Assembly: GCF_900107455.1 (NCBI RefSeq)
Contig: NZ_FNQB01000003.1
Coordinates: 620,001 to 684,000 of the forward strand
Length of the DNA: 64,000 nucleotides
Reading direction: 5' to 3'
Source: Asanoa ishikariensis
GTDB lineage: Bacteria; Actinomycetota; Actinomycetes; Mycobacteriales; Micromonosporaceae
The stretch's first letter is position 1, and every line of letters begins with the position of its first letter. The notes below the pieces were generated by a model. It was given only the letters and a program-made list of their open reading frames with translations. It did not search any database and had not been told where the DNA came from. The translations under genes and the position numbers were made by a program. Of the stretch, positions 49,221-58,674 are shown in pieces.

Positions 49221-49726
49221 GACACCCGAGCCTGGCCGCCGCTGCTGCTGGCGTTGGTGCTGAAGCTCCCGCTCCCGCTTCCACTGCCGCTCGTCAGGCC
49301 TTCGCTGTCGTCCGGCAGGTGCACGTCGTTGATGTTGACGTTCACCTCGACCACGTCGAGCCCGGTCATCCGCTCGATCGACGACTTCACGTTGCGCTGG
49401 ATGCCCCGGCCGAGCTCGTTGGCGGAGATGCCGTACTCCACCACGATGTCAAGATCGACGGCGGCCTCGTTCTCGCCCACCTCGACCCCGACGCCCTGAC
49501 TGGGGCTCGAGCCGGTGCCGGGCATGGCGTCCTTCACCGCGCCCATTGTCCGCGCGGCCCCGGAGCCCATGGCGTACACGCCGGACACCTCCCGCGCGGC
49601 CATTCCGGCGATCTTCTGCACCACGCCGTCGGCCACGGTGATCCGGCCGTCACCGTCCTGGCCACCGCCGCGAATGTGCTGTTGGGTATCGGACCGCTGG
49701 TCCATCCTGCTGGCAGTCTGCGTCAT
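49217..49726 (-). CDS. Asp23/Gls24-family envelope stress protein (first gene of operon)
   Basis: This 169-residue Asp23 protein has the core GRITVADGVVQKIAGMAAREVSGVYAMG and AAVDLDIVVEYGISANELGRGIQRNVKSSIERMTGLDVVEVNVNINDV. The C-terminus is a Ser/Gly-rich flexible tail. The ATG at 49726 is preferred over a GTG at 49756 because CAGGA precedes it. A sigma-B-like promoter (GTTTAG-N12-CGGTAA on this strand) lies 53 bases upstream. The family responds to alkaline and envelope stress. Confidence 0.88.
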   Translation of the reverse strand: MTQTASRMDQRSDTQQHIRGGGQDGDGRITVADGVVQKIAGMAAREVSGVYAMGSGAARTMGAVKDAMPGTGSSPSQGVGVEVGENEAAVDLDIVVEYGISANELGRGIQRNVKSSIERMTGLDVVEVNVNINDVHLPDDSEGLTSGSGSGSGSFSTNASSSGGQARVS

Positions 49727-49778
49727 CACTACGTCCTGTTCGTGAGGATTGACCACAGTTTGTGCAATGACCGTTGAC

Positions 49779-49802
49779 TTACCGTAATCATCGCTGCTAA
49801 AC
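49779..49802 (-). promoter_or_regulatory. Sigma-B/SigF-like promoter of the Asp23 operon
   Basis: On the minus strand GTTTAG and CGGTAA are separated by 12 bases, matching the general-stress sigma consensus GTTTAA-N12-14-GGGTAA at 10 of 12 positions. It lies 53 bases before the first Asp23 start. Asp23 of Staphylococcus aureus is sigma-B controlled, which fits. Confidence 0.45.
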
Positions 49803-49880
49803 CACCACGCGAGGATTTGTCCGGGCCCTATGGCAGGATCAGCACACCTACCGTGAGTGCCCGATCACCGGGCGGCCAGG

Positions 49881-52800
49881 ATGGGGGCGGGCGTGCACCG
49901 GGCCTTGATCGTGTGCAACTCCGACTACGACGCCGACGCGCGCACCTTCCACGAGCTTCGCGGTCCCCGCCATGACGGATCCGCCCTGTGGCACGCCCTG
50001 ACCGAGCCGTCCGCCGGGCTGTTCTCGACCGTGGTGCCGGTGTTCGAGCGCAAGTCCCAGCCGATCGGGCTGGAGGCCAAGCGGTTCTTCAACAGCGCGG
50101 CCCGGGACGACGTCGTGCTGTTCTACTTCAGCGGACACGGCTGGCTCGCCGAAAGTCAGCTCTACCTGTGCGGCCGCGACTCGACCCGCGACGAGATCGA
50201 GGCCACCGCCCTGTCCGCGAGCACGCTCGACGCGATGCTGGAGGGGTGTCGAGCGCGCACGAAGATCGTCATCCTGGACTGCTGCTACAGCGGCGCGTTC
50301 AAGGGTGACGCCGACCCCGCCGACCGGTTCGCCGGCCGCGGCCGGTTCGTGCTCGCGTCCACGCCACCGACCCAGCTCGCGAAGGACGCCGAGCACGACG
50401 GCCAGCTGAGCCCGTTCACGCACGCGCTGGTCGAGGGCCTGCGTGGCAGCGCCGTCGACGCACACGGCAAGGGCTTCGTCGACCTCGACGACCTGAAGGG
50501 CTATCTGGAGACGGCGTTGGTCACCGGCCCACGCCCGTACTTCCGCTGGACCGGCTCCGGCCAGGTCAAAATCGCCCGGCGCGAGGCAGCGGCGAGCATC
50601 CCTGCGGTGGCGCCGGCGAAACCGCCGGCCGACGCCGTCGCGCCGATGCCCGCGCCGCGCTCGCCCGGTGACGAGGACCCCACGTTCTTGGATCGCACGA
50701 CCGCGGCCACCTGGTACGACGCCAAGCGCGTAGCCGAGTTCCGCAGGGAGCTCAAGGACGAGATCGCGGACGTCATGCCGGCGCAGCTCTCCGACGCCGA
50801 GTTCCTCACCCGTGCCCGCCTGCTCGACGGCGGCAAGCTCACGCTGGCCGGCGCCCTGCTCTTCGCCGACCTGCCCACGAACGCGCTGGACACCGCGATC
50901 GTGCGGTGCAGCCGCATCGACGGCACCGACATCAGCGACCCCCTGACCAAGCGGGTGCTCCGCGGCACGGTGATCGAGCAGATCTCGGCGGCCCACGCCT
51001 TCGTCGCCGACGCGGCCCGGCGCGGCGAGGTGCCGACCGCACGCAGCGCGCAGGCGGAGCCCGTCTACGACTATCCGATGATCGCGATGCGGGAGATCAT
51101 CGCCAACGCGCTCGTGCACCGCGACTACGCGGACCGCACCGGCTGCGTACACATCCGGGTGTTCACCGACCGCATCGAGGTCAGCAACCCCGGCCCGTGG
51201 ACGGGCCAGCACCTGCCGCCCGGTGAGAGCGTGGCGCTCAGCCTGCTCCGCCGCGAGTCCCGGCACCGCAACTTCCGGCTCGCCGACGCCCTCACCTGGT
51301 TGCGCTACGTCGAGGGCGAAGGCGCCGGCATCCCCCGGGCCGTGCGCGACTGCGCCGCCGCCGGCGCGCAGGAGCCCACGGTCACGGTCTCCCACAGCGG
51401 CGTGGTGGTCACCGTCTACAAGACCCCGGCGCCACGCGGCCCGGAGACCGTCGCGGACCAGCCGGCCACCGTGCGGTCGAAAGCGCTCCTGGTCGAGGCG
51501 TTGATGGAGCTCGACAGCTTCCGGTCGCCGAGCGCGCGGTCCACTCTGTTCACCGAGCTGGAAAGCTCGCTCGGGCAGCCGCTCCCCCAGCAACGTTCCA
51601 GCTCGTTGCGGGTCGACGCGGTCGACCTGCTCGGCAAGCTGTCCCGCGTACCTGATGGTCTCTCGGCTCTCGTTTCGGTCCTGCACCTGCTCGAAGGCCC
51701 GACGAAGTCGGTACGTCAGATCGAGGAGCTGGTGCGGGCTCCCGAGCCGGCCCAGCCGGCGACACCGCGGCCGGCACGAGTCCGGGACGACGCCACCGAC
51801 GGGCAGCCACCACGGCAGGACGCCGACCTCGTCGGACGCGAGGCGGAGTTGCAGCAGTTGGAGAAGGGGCTCGAATACGGCGGAAAGCATCTGCTCTACG
51901 GACCCGGCTGGGTCGGCAAGTCCCGACTGGCCGCGCAGTTCGCGCAGCAATCGACCACCAAAATCGTCTGGTGGATCGACGCGGAGCGGGTCGACGCGGT
52001 GGAAGCCTCGCTCCTCGCCCTCGGTCGCCGGCTCAAGCTTTCACCGAGCCACCGCAGCCGACCCGAGCTCATGCTGAACTACCTCGCCACGGACGCGCCG
52101 CCGTGGTTGCTCGTCTATGACAACGCGACCCGACCGGGTGACCTGGTTGACCTGATCCCAGAAAAGGGCGGGAAGGTCATCATCACGTCACGCGACCCGG
52201 AGTGGATCGACCACGTCCCCGGTTTCGAGGTCGGCACGTTCACCAGGCAGGACAGCCTCGCGCTGATCCTGCAGGGCTGGCCCAAAGCCTCCGACGTCGA
52301 AGCCGACCGCCTCGCCGAAGCCCTAGGGGACCTGCCGCTGGCGCTGCGACAGGCGACCGGCTGGCACCAGGCGACCGGGATGCCCGTCGACGAATACCTC
52401 GAGCTGCTCGCCGACGACGCCGCGGCGCTGCTCGACGAAGGACTGTCGCGGTCCTACCCCGGGGGGCTCACGAGCTCGGTCATGGCGGCGAAGAAGCACC
52501 TCGGCCCGCCGGCTGCACAGCTGCTCAACCGGCTCGCCCATCTGGGAGACGGAGGGATCACGCAAAGCCTGCTGCGAGCGGGCAGCGCGGGGATCACCAC
52601 GGCTCCCCTGGCCACGGCCATCAGCAGTGCGTTCACCTTGAACCAGATGGTGGGTGAGCTCTGTCGTTCCGGCCTGGTCCGCGTCGACGAGGCGTCGCGG
52701 GTCAGGGTGCACCGCGCGGTGCGCGCGATCCTGTGTGCGATCAATGCCACGACCAAGACGCCGCTCCGCGAGACGCAACGACTCCTCGTCGCGGCGAGTC

Positions 52801-54167
52801 CCGGCACCCCCTGGGACCACCGTGCCTGGGACAGACACGGAATCCTCGACGAGCACGTGCTGCCGGCGCGGCTCATCGACGTGAAAGAGGATGCCGGAGC
52901 CAGCGCGTTCGTGCTCGATCAGATCGACTACCGCCAGGCGCGTGGTGACCACGAGGCCGCCCTGCACCTCGCGAAGGACACGGCGGCGCGGTGGAATCAC
53001 CTCTTCGGCCCGGATGACGTCCGCACGTTGGCCGCGTCGTCTCGGCTGAGTGCGGCCCACCGCGCGGTGGACGGCTGCGGAACGGCCGAGGAACTGACCC
53101 GGGATGCCTATGAACGGGCCGTTCGACACCTTGGTGGCACCCACTCGCTGACGCTGGCACTGGCGGCGCAGACCGCGTGCGATCAACGGTTCAACGGCGA
53201 CTTTCGCGACGCGTACTCGCAGGATCGGCTCCTTGTCGACGCACATGTTCGGCAGTCCGCCGACGGGACGTCGACCTTGGTGGCGATGAGCGCGGTCGGT
53301 GTCGATCTGCGCCTCCTGGGTGAATACCAGCAGGCGCTGGAATGGGACCAGGATCTTCGTGCCCGGTGGGCGGCGAGCGACGAGCCCGAGGGACCCCGGG
53401 CCCTCGCGGTGACCGCCGACATCGCTCGTGACCTGATCTACCTCGGCCGGTATTCCTCAGCGTTGGACATGCTCAACGAGCTCGCGCCGAAGCAGCGGGA
53501 GATGCTCGGCCGATCCCACCTCCAGGTGCTGCGCACGGATCGCCTGCGGGTGATCGCCTCCCGCAACGCCGGGCACCCGGAGGACCGTCTTCTCGCGATG
53601 GGCGGGGAGATGTATTCCAGCCACCATGCGCGACTCGGCCCTGATCACGAAGACTCGCTGGCCGCCGCGATGATCTACGCGCACCTGCTCACCACCATCA
53701 CGGCCGATCGGAAGGCGCTGGACATCGTCCGCGACACGCGGATGCGCTACGAAACCGGTTTCGGGCGACACCATCCGCTCACCCTTGCCGCGACGGCGAA
53801 CGTTCGCGTGATCGAACGATCGATGGGGGTCGACCTGGTGCCGGACGCGGAACCCATGGAACGTCTCCAGGACTCGCTCGGCGCCGAGCATCCGTACACC
53901 CTCTGCGCCGCGCATGGTCTCGCCAATGACCTGTTCCTGGCAGGCAGGCGCGAAGAGGCTGACGAACTGACGGAGGCGACGCGCCGCCGGCTGGCCGAGA
54001 AGCTCGGCGAACAACACCCTTACACGGTCGCCGCGGCGGTCAACCTGTCGGCCGGCGCCGTCACGCAGCTGACCAAGGTTCTTGGTGCCGGCCATTCAGC
54101 CGTCGTCGGCGCGAAGCGCGGGCAGCGGGTGGAGCTGGAGATCGAGCCGCCGCCGATGACGGTCTGA
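49881..54167 (+). CDS. Caspase-GHKL-EAD-NB-ARC-TPR STAND protein
   Basis: This 1428-residue protein contains: a caspase-type peptidase (1-235) with His86 in YFSGHGW and Cys134/135 in ILDCCYSGAF; a GHKL ATPase segment (about 290-515) like the C-terminal part of AlbA_2/HATPase_c_4 proteins, with DGGKLTLAGALLFA, MREIIANALVHRDY (Glu405, Asn409) and DRIEVSNPGP; a helical region (533-620) resembling effector-associated domain 2; an NB-ARC switch (650-900) with Walker A GPGWVGKSRLA, Walker B WLLVYDNAT, IITSRDPEW and GDLPLALRQATGW; and TPR-like repeats (about 900-1428). Starts at 49857 (GTG) and 49881 (ATG) are both possible. The layout is that of a self-contained conflict or immune receptor: TPR sensor, NTPase switch, protease effector. 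The trigger and target are unknown. Confidence 0.92.
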   Translation: MGAGVHRALIVCNSDYDADARTFHELRGPRHDGSALWHALTEPSAGLFSTVVPVFERKSQPIGLEAKRFFNSAARDDVVLFYFSGHGWLAESQLYLCGRDSTRDEIEATALSASTLDAMLEGCRARTKIVILDCCYSGAFKGDADPADRFAGRGRFVLASTPPTQLAKDAEHDGQLSPFTHALVEGLRGSAVDAHGKGFVDLDDLKGYLETALVTGPRPYFRWTGSGQVKIARREAAASIPAVAPAKPPADAVAPMPAPRSPGDEDPTFLDRTTAATWYDAKRVAEFRRELKDEIADVMPAQLSDAEFLTRARLLDGGKLTLAGALLFADLPTNALDTAIVRCSRIDGTDISDPLTKRVLRGTVIEQISAAHAFVADAARRGEVPTARSAQAEPVYDYPMIAMREIIANALVHRDYADRTGCVHIRVFTDRIEVSNPGPWTGQHLPPGESVALSLLRRESRHRNFRLADALTWLRYVEGEGAGIPRAVRDCAAAGAQEPTVTVSHSGVVVTVYKTPAPRGPETVADQPATVRSKALLVEALMELDSFRSPSARSTLFTELESSLGQPLPQQRSSSLRVDAVDLLGKLSRVPDGLSALVSVLHLLEGPTKSVRQIEELVRAPEPAQPATPRPARVRDDATDGQPPRQDADLVGREAELQQLEKGLEYGGKHLLYGPGWVGKSRLAAQFAQQSTTKIVWWIDAERVDAVEASLLALGRRLKLSPSHRSRPELMLNYLATDAPPWLLVYDNATRPGDLVDLIPEKGGKVIITSRDPEWIDHVPGFEVGTFTRQDSLALILQGWPKASDVEADRLAEALGDLPLALRQATGWHQATGMPVDEYLELLADDAAALLDEGLSRSYPGGLTSSVMAAKKHLGPPAAQLLNRLAHLGDGGITQSLLRAGSAGITTAPLATAISSAFTLNQMVGELCRSGLVRVDEASRVRVHRAVRAILCAINATTKTPLRETQRLLVAASPGTPWDHRAWDRHGILDEHVLPARLIDVKEDAGASAFVLDQIDYRQARGDHEAALHLAKDTAARWNHLFGPDDVRTLAASSRLSAAHRAVDGCGTAEELTRDAYERAVRHLGGTHSLTLALAAQTACDQRFNGDFRDAYSQDRLLVDAHVRQSADGTSTLVAMSAVGVDLRLLGEYQQALEWDQDLRARWAASDEPEGPRALAVTADIARDLIYLGRYSSALDMLNELAPKQREMLGRSHLQVLRTDRLRVIASRNAGHPEDRLLAMGGEMYSSHHARLGPDHEDSLAAAMIYAHLLTTITADRKALDIVRDTRMRYETGFGRHHPLTLAATANVRVIERSMGVDLVPDAEPMERLQDSLGAEHPYTLCAAHGLANDLFLAGRREEADELTEATRRRLAEKLGEQHPYTVAAAVNLSAGAVTQLTKVLGAGHSAVVGAKRGQRVELEIEPPPMTV

Positions 54168-54220
54168 TCCGGCGCGTGCCGCACGAGCATGGCGGGGGTC
54201 GGTTCGGGGAACATGGCCAC

Positions 54221-54571
54221 ATGGCCAGGTATGCGCTCAACGAGGATGCCGTCCGCAAGGCACGCCAGCTCATCGACGCCAAGCAGTACGTGCTCGACAG
54301 CGACTGGGGTGTCGCACAGCCCCGGGCCGACGACGAGAACTCCTACCTCGAACGGCACACCTGGGCCGAGCTGGCCGAGTGGCACCTGGGGCTGACCGAG
54401 GGAGCCAGCGACGAGACCAAGGCCCGCTACGCCTTCGTGTACGGCGACCTGCGCCGGCTGCATCGCTCTGGGCTGATCGCCGTCGTCTACCGGGCCTCGT
54501 CGTGGAAGCACAAGGACGTCGAGCTCGCCGCGCACGACCTGCTGCAGCACCTCGACAAGGTCAGTGGCTGA
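54221..54571 (+). CDS. Conserved small protein coupled to malQ
   Basis: This 116-residue soluble protein begins MARYALNEDAVRKARQLIDAKQYVLDSDWG and is highly charged, with conserved Trp and His (HTWAELAEWHLGLTEGA, YGDLRRLHRSGLIAVVYRASSWKHKDVELAAHDLL). From memory, close homologues occur widely in actinobacteria without assigned function. The ATG at 54221 matches the family start. Its stop shares one base with the malQ start (TGATG), so the two are co-translated. No enzymatic motif is recognised. Confidence 0.7.
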   Translation: MARYALNEDAVRKARQLIDAKQYVLDSDWGVAQPRADDENSYLERHTWAELAEWHLGLTEGASDETKARYAFVYGDLRRLHRSGLIAVVYRASSWKHKDVELAAHDLLQHLDKVSG

Positions 54572-56469
54572 TGGAACGCGACCTGCGCCGCCTGGCCGCG
54601 GCACACGGAGTGGTCACCGTCTACGACGCGGCGGACGGGCGGCGTACCCAGGTCGACCGGGACATCGTCGTGCGCGTGCTCGGGCTGCTCGACGTCGACG
54701 CGACCAGCCCGTCGGCGATCAGCGCGGCGCTGGCCGAGGCGACCGCCGACCAGGGTCTGCCGCCGACGATCGTGCTCCGCGAAGGCGACCGCCGCGACCT
54801 GCCCGGGCCGGGCACCGTCACCCTCGAGGACGGCACGACCCGGGAGGTCACCGAGCTGGCCGGACTGCCGCTGGGCTGGCACCGGCTGATCGTCGGCGAC
54901 CAGGAGCTCACCCTGGTGATCGCACCCCGACGGTTGCCTCCGCCACCGCCGGCCTGGGGCTGGATGGTGCAGCTCTACGCGCTGCGCTCGCGGACCTCCT
55001 GGGGCATGGGCGACCTCGGCGACCTGCGCGAGTTCGCCGGCTGGGCCGCCGGCACCGGCGCCGGCCTGGTGCTGCTCAACCCGCTGCACGCGATCGGGCC
55101 CAACCACCCCGTCCAGGCCTCCCCCTACTCCCCCTCCAGCCGGCGGTTCGCCAACCCGCTCTACATCCGGGTGACCGACACGGCCGAGTACCGCAACGCC
55201 GACGCGGCCCTGAAGGCGAAGGTCGACGCGCTGCGGCCGGACGACGCCGACCTGATCGACTACGACGCGGTGTGGACGGCCAAACGGGCCGCCCTGGAGC
55301 TGCTCTATCCGGGGCCGGAGCCGGCGGGCGACCCTGGGCTGACCGCGTTCGCCACCTACTGCGTGCTCGCCGAGGAGCACGGCACCGACTGGCGCCGCTG
55401 GCCCGCACACCTAAAAGACCCGGCCACGGCGACCGCAGACCCGCGCCGGGTCGGCTTCTTCGCCTGGTCGCAGCGACTCTGCGACCAACAACTGGCCGAA
55501 GCCGCCCAGGCGGCCGCCGACATGCCCGTCGGCATCGTCCACGACCTCGCCGTCGGGGTCGACCCGGGCGGGGCCGACGGGTGGCAGCTCGGCGACGTGC
55601 TGGCCCAGGGCGTCCGGGTCGGCGCGCCGCCGGACGCGTTCAACCAGCTCGGCCAGGACTGGGGGCTGGCCGCCTGGCGGCCGGACCGGCTGGCGGCGAC
55701 CGGCTACGCCGCGTACCGGGACATGCTCCGCGCGCTGCTCCGGCACGGCGGCGGCCTGCGGGTCGACCACGTCGCGGGCCTGTCCCGGCTGTGGTGGATC
55801 CCGCCGGGCGCCGGTGCGGCCGAGGGCACCTACGTCCGGTACGACGCCGACGCGATGTTCGGCATCCTCGCCCTGGAGGCGCAGCGGGCCGGCGCGGTCG
55901 TGATCGGTGAGGACCTCGGCACCGTGCAACCGTCGGTGACCAGGGCGCTGCGCGGGCGCAACATGCTCGGCTCGACCGTGCTCTGGTTCACTCGCGACGG
56001 TGACGCGTTCGTGCCACCGAAGCGCTGGCCGCGTACCGCGCTCGCGTCCATCTCCACCCACGACCTGCCGACCGCGAAGGGTTTCCTGACCGAGGAGCAC
56101 GTCGACGTCCGCGCGCGCCTCGGGCTGCTGGCCACCGGCGAGGCGGCCGAACGGGAGCGCGCGCGGGCCGACCGGCGGGCACTGTCCGCGATGCTGCGTG
56201 ACGCCGGGTTACTGTCCGAAGAGGACGATGACTCGATCGTCACTGCGATGCACGCCGCACTGGCGGCCAGCCCAGCCCGTTTGATCACCGCTTCGCTCTA
56301 CGATGTCCTCGGCGAGACCCGCCAGCCCAACCTGCCGGGCACGACCGACCAGTACCCCAACTGGCGGCTGCCGTTACCGCTGTCTCGGGAGGAGATCCAG
56401 GAGCATCCGGGAGTACGCGCCACCGCGCGTCTGCTGGCCGCGGCGCGGCCGTCGCGGAGGCTGGATTAA
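54571..56469 (+). CDS. malQ: 4-alpha-glucanotransferase (amylomaltase, GH77)
   Basis: MalQ transfers glucan chains between malto-oligosaccharides in glycogen and maltose metabolism. The 632-residue protein has an N-terminal accessory domain (1-125) and the GH77 barrel. Active-site signatures are the nucleophile Asp in GLRVDHVAGL, acid/base Glu in VIGEDLGTV and the transition-state Asp in STHDLPTAKG; SPYSPSSRRFANPLYI and NLPGTTDQYPNWR are also typical. The start overlaps the preceding small gene (TGATG). Length fits the actinobacterial long MalQ form. Confidence 0.95.
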   Translation: MERDLRRLAAAHGVVTVYDAADGRRTQVDRDIVVRVLGLLDVDATSPSAISAALAEATADQGLPPTIVLREGDRRDLPGPGTVTLEDGTTREVTELAGLPLGWHRLIVGDQELTLVIAPRRLPPPPPAWGWMVQLYALRSRTSWGMGDLGDLREFAGWAAGTGAGLVLLNPLHAIGPNHPVQASPYSPSSRRFANPLYIRVTDTAEYRNADAALKAKVDALRPDDADLIDYDAVWTAKRAALELLYPGPEPAGDPGLTAFATYCVLAEEHGTDWRRWPAHLKDPATATADPRRVGFFAWSQRLCDQQLAEAAQAAADMPVGIVHDLAVGVDPGGADGWQLGDVLAQGVRVGAPPDAFNQLGQDWGLAAWRPDRLAATGYAAYRDMLRALLRHGGGLRVDHVAGLSRLWWIPPGAGAAEGTYVRYDADAMFGILALEAQRAGAVVIGEDLGTVQPSVTRALRGRNMLGSTVLWFTRDGDAFVPPKRWPRTALASISTHDLPTAKGFLTEEHVDVRARLGLLATGEAAERERARADRRALSAMLRDAGLLSEEDDDSIVTAMHAALAASPARLITASLYDVLGETRQPNLPGTTDQYPNWRLPLPLSREEIQEHPGVRATARLLAAARPSRRLD

Positions 56470-56492
56470 ATCGGGCAAACAGGGTTTGCTAT

Positions 56493-56507
56493 TGCCCCAT
56501 AGGGGCA
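56493..56507 (+). terminator. Weak hairpin after malQ
   Basis: TGCCCC and GGGGCA pair around ATA 24 bases after the malQ stop. It is short, with no T-tract, so it is only a possible terminator. Confidence 0.3.
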
Positions 56508-56588
56508 CCCGCGTCAATACGGACGGCGGCTCACCGGTCAGCGTTGACGAGCCGGCCGCCCGCGTGACAGAAGAGCACGGAGGGGTAG

Positions 56589-58043
56589 ATGAGCACGGAA
56601 GCTCGCGCCGAGATCGGCGTGACCGGCCTGTCGGTGATGGGGCGCAACCTCGCCCGCAACCTGGCCCGCAACGGGTTCAGCGTCGCCTTGCACAACCGCA
56701 GCGTCGCACGCACTCGCAGCCTGGTCGCGGACCACGGTGACGAGGGCGACTTCATCCCGAGCGAGTCGATGGCCGACTTCGTCGCGTCGCTGCAGCGCCC
56801 GCGCGCCGTCATCGTCATGGTCAAGGCCGGCAAGGCCACCGACGCCGTGATCGACGAGCTCGTGCCGCTGTTGGAGAAGGACGACATCGTCATCGACGCG
56901 GGCAACGCCCACTTCGTCGACACCGCCCGCCGCGAGCGTGACCTCGCGGCCAAGGGCCTGCACTTCGTCGGCACCGGCGTCTCCGGTGGCGAGGAGGGCG
57001 CGCTGCTCGGGCCGAGCATCATGCCCGGCGGCTCCGCGGAGTCGTACCGCAAGCTCGGTCCGATCTTCGAGAAGATCGCGGCCCAGGTCGACGGCACGCC
57101 CTGCTGCGTCCACGTGGGTCCCGGCGCGGCCGGGCACTTCGTCAAGATGGTGCACAACGGCATCGAATACGCCGACATGCAGCTCATCGCCGAGGCGTAC
57201 GACCTGCTCCGCGCGGGTCTGGGTGCCTCGCCGGCGGAGATCGCCGAGATCTTCCGCGAGTGGAACAGCGGCGACCTCGACTCGTTCCTGATCCAGATCA
57301 CCGCCGAGGTGCTCGCGCACACCGACGGCAAGACGGGCCAGCCGTTCATCGACGTGGTCATGGACCGCGCCGAGCAGAAGGGCACCGGCCGCTGGACCGT
57401 GCAGAGCGCGCTCGACCTGGGTGTGCCGATCACCGGCATCGCCGAGGCGACGTTCGCCCGGTCGCTGTCCGGCCACGTCGCGCAGCGCGAGAAGGCTCAG
57501 GAGACCTACGCGGGCCGGGCCGCCGACACCGACATCGCGGGCCTCGTCGAGGACCGCAAGCAGTTCATCGAGGACGTGCGCAACGCGCTCTACGCGTCGA
57601 AGATCGTCGCGTACGCGCAGGGCTTCGACCACATCCGCGCCGGCAGCCACGACAACGACTGGGGCATCGACCCGGGCGCGATGGCGACGATCTGGCGCGG
57701 CGGCTGCATCATCCGGGCCAAGTTCCTCGACCGGATCCGCGAGGTGTACGCCGAGAACCCGTACCTGGAGAGCCTGCTCGTGGCGCCGTACTTCGCCGAG
57801 GCCGTCGCCAACGGCTTCGATAGCTGGCGCCGTGTGCTGGTCACCGCGATCCGCGGCGGCGTCCCGACCCCCGTCTTCTCCTCCTCGCTGGCCTACGTCG
57901 ACGCGCTGCGCCGCCCCCGGCTGCCCGCCGCGCTGATCCAGGGCCTGCGAGACAACTTCGGCGCGCACACCTACCAGCGCGTCGACCGCGACGGCTCCTT
58001 CCACACGATGTGGGCCGAAGACAAGCGGGAGGTCGACGCCTAG
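56589..58043 (+). CDS. gnd: 6-phosphogluconate dehydrogenase, decarboxylating
   Basis: The enzyme oxidises and decarboxylates 6-phosphogluconate to ribulose-5-phosphate in the pentose phosphate pathway. The 484-residue protein has a Rossmann motif (IGVTGLSVMGRNLARNLA), the substrate motif GTGVSGGEEGALLGPSIMPGG, catalytic Lys/Asn in GAAGHFVKMVHNGIEYADMQL and the C-terminal barrel (DRAEQKGTGRWTVQSALDLGVP). Length matches the long, non-6PGDH-B form. GAGCACGGAGGGG lies just before the ATG. It ends with a strong hairpin. Confidence 0.96.
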   Translation: MSTEARAEIGVTGLSVMGRNLARNLARNGFSVALHNRSVARTRSLVADHGDEGDFIPSESMADFVASLQRPRAVIVMVKAGKATDAVIDELVPLLEKDDIVIDAGNAHFVDTARRERDLAAKGLHFVGTGVSGGEEGALLGPSIMPGGSAESYRKLGPIFEKIAAQVDGTPCCVHVGPGAAGHFVKMVHNGIEYADMQLIAEAYDLLRAGLGASPAEIAEIFREWNSGDLDSFLIQITAEVLAHTDGKTGQPFIDVVMDRAEQKGTGRWTVQSALDLGVPITGIAEATFARSLSGHVAQREKAQETYAGRAADTDIAGLVEDRKQFIEDVRNALYASKIVAYAQGFDHIRAGSHDNDWGIDPGAMATIWRGGCIIRAKFLDRIREVYAENPYLESLLVAPYFAEAVANGFDSWRRVLVTAIRGGVPTPVFSSSLAYVDALRRPRLPAALIQGLRDNFGAHTYQRVDRDGSFHTMWAEDKREVDA

Positions 58044-58060
58044 TCGGGTGTCGCCTCCAT

Positions 58061-58090
58061 GCCGCGACCCCTGCACCCAGGGGTCGCGGC
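58061..58090. terminator. Hairpin terminator after gnd
   Basis: Perfect 12-base arms (58061-58072 and 58079-58090) surround GCACCC, 18 bases after the gnd stop. It lies directly before the next gene's ribosome site and so separates the two transcripts or attenuates read-through. Confidence 0.8.
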
Positions 58091-58110
58091 GGCGGGGAGA
58101 GGCGAACGTC

Positions 58111-58641
58111 ATGAGTGAGCAAGGCGTATCGGTGCTGAGCCGGCCGGTCCGGCGCTTCGTGTTCCACACGGGGCGGTCGTACGACAAGTTCCGCAAGCAA
58201 TGGGAACGTGCCGTGCCGTCCTGGTCCTGGGGCACAGCGGTGTCGGAGGCCAAGGGCGGCGGCGGCTGGCCGGCGCTCGAGAACCTGTCCAACCGCAGCG
58301 CGGGCGACGGCCTGGTCAACATCGCGACCTTCGACCCGAGCCCCGTTATGCGGCTCGCGGGCCACGAGCTCCGCGCGGTCACCTACCTGGCCGACAACCT
58401 GGTGATCGAAGAGGGCCTCTACAAGCACGACCCGGCGATCATCGAGTACCTACCGGTGCGGCTGACCATCTCCGAACAGCCGGGCGACGAGTCGACACTG
58501 ACCTTCGACAAGCCGTGCGACCTGTTCGCCGGCTACGCGATCGCGGACCTGACCGACCACGCCACCGAGGTCGAAGAAGCCATCGCCACGGTCCTGCGCA
58601 AGGTCGATCTGCCGATCCCGCCGGAACTGACCAAGCCGTGA
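58111..58641 (+). CDS. DUF302-like protein
   Basis: This 176-residue protein resembles the DUF302/TT1751 fold: VRRFVFHTGRSYDKFRKQWERAVPS, DNLVIEEGLYKHDPAIIEYLPVRLTISEQ and DKPCDLFAGYAIADLTDHATEVEEAIATVLRKV. The family is of unknown biochemical function, sometimes linked to lipid or metal binding. GGGGAGAGG precedes the ATG at 58111. It follows gnd on the same strand but behind a terminator. Confidence 0.65.
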   Translation: MSEQGVSVLSRPVRRFVFHTGRSYDKFRKQWERAVPSWSWGTAVSEAKGGGGWPALENLSNRSAGDGLVNIATFDPSPVMRLAGHELRAVTYLADNLVIEEGLYKHDPAIIEYLPVRLTISEQPGDESTLTFDKPCDLFAGYAIADLTDHATEVEEAIATVLRKVDLPIPPELTKP

Positions 58642-58674
58642 ACCGCCGTCGCACGCGGAGCGCGCCCTAGTCGG

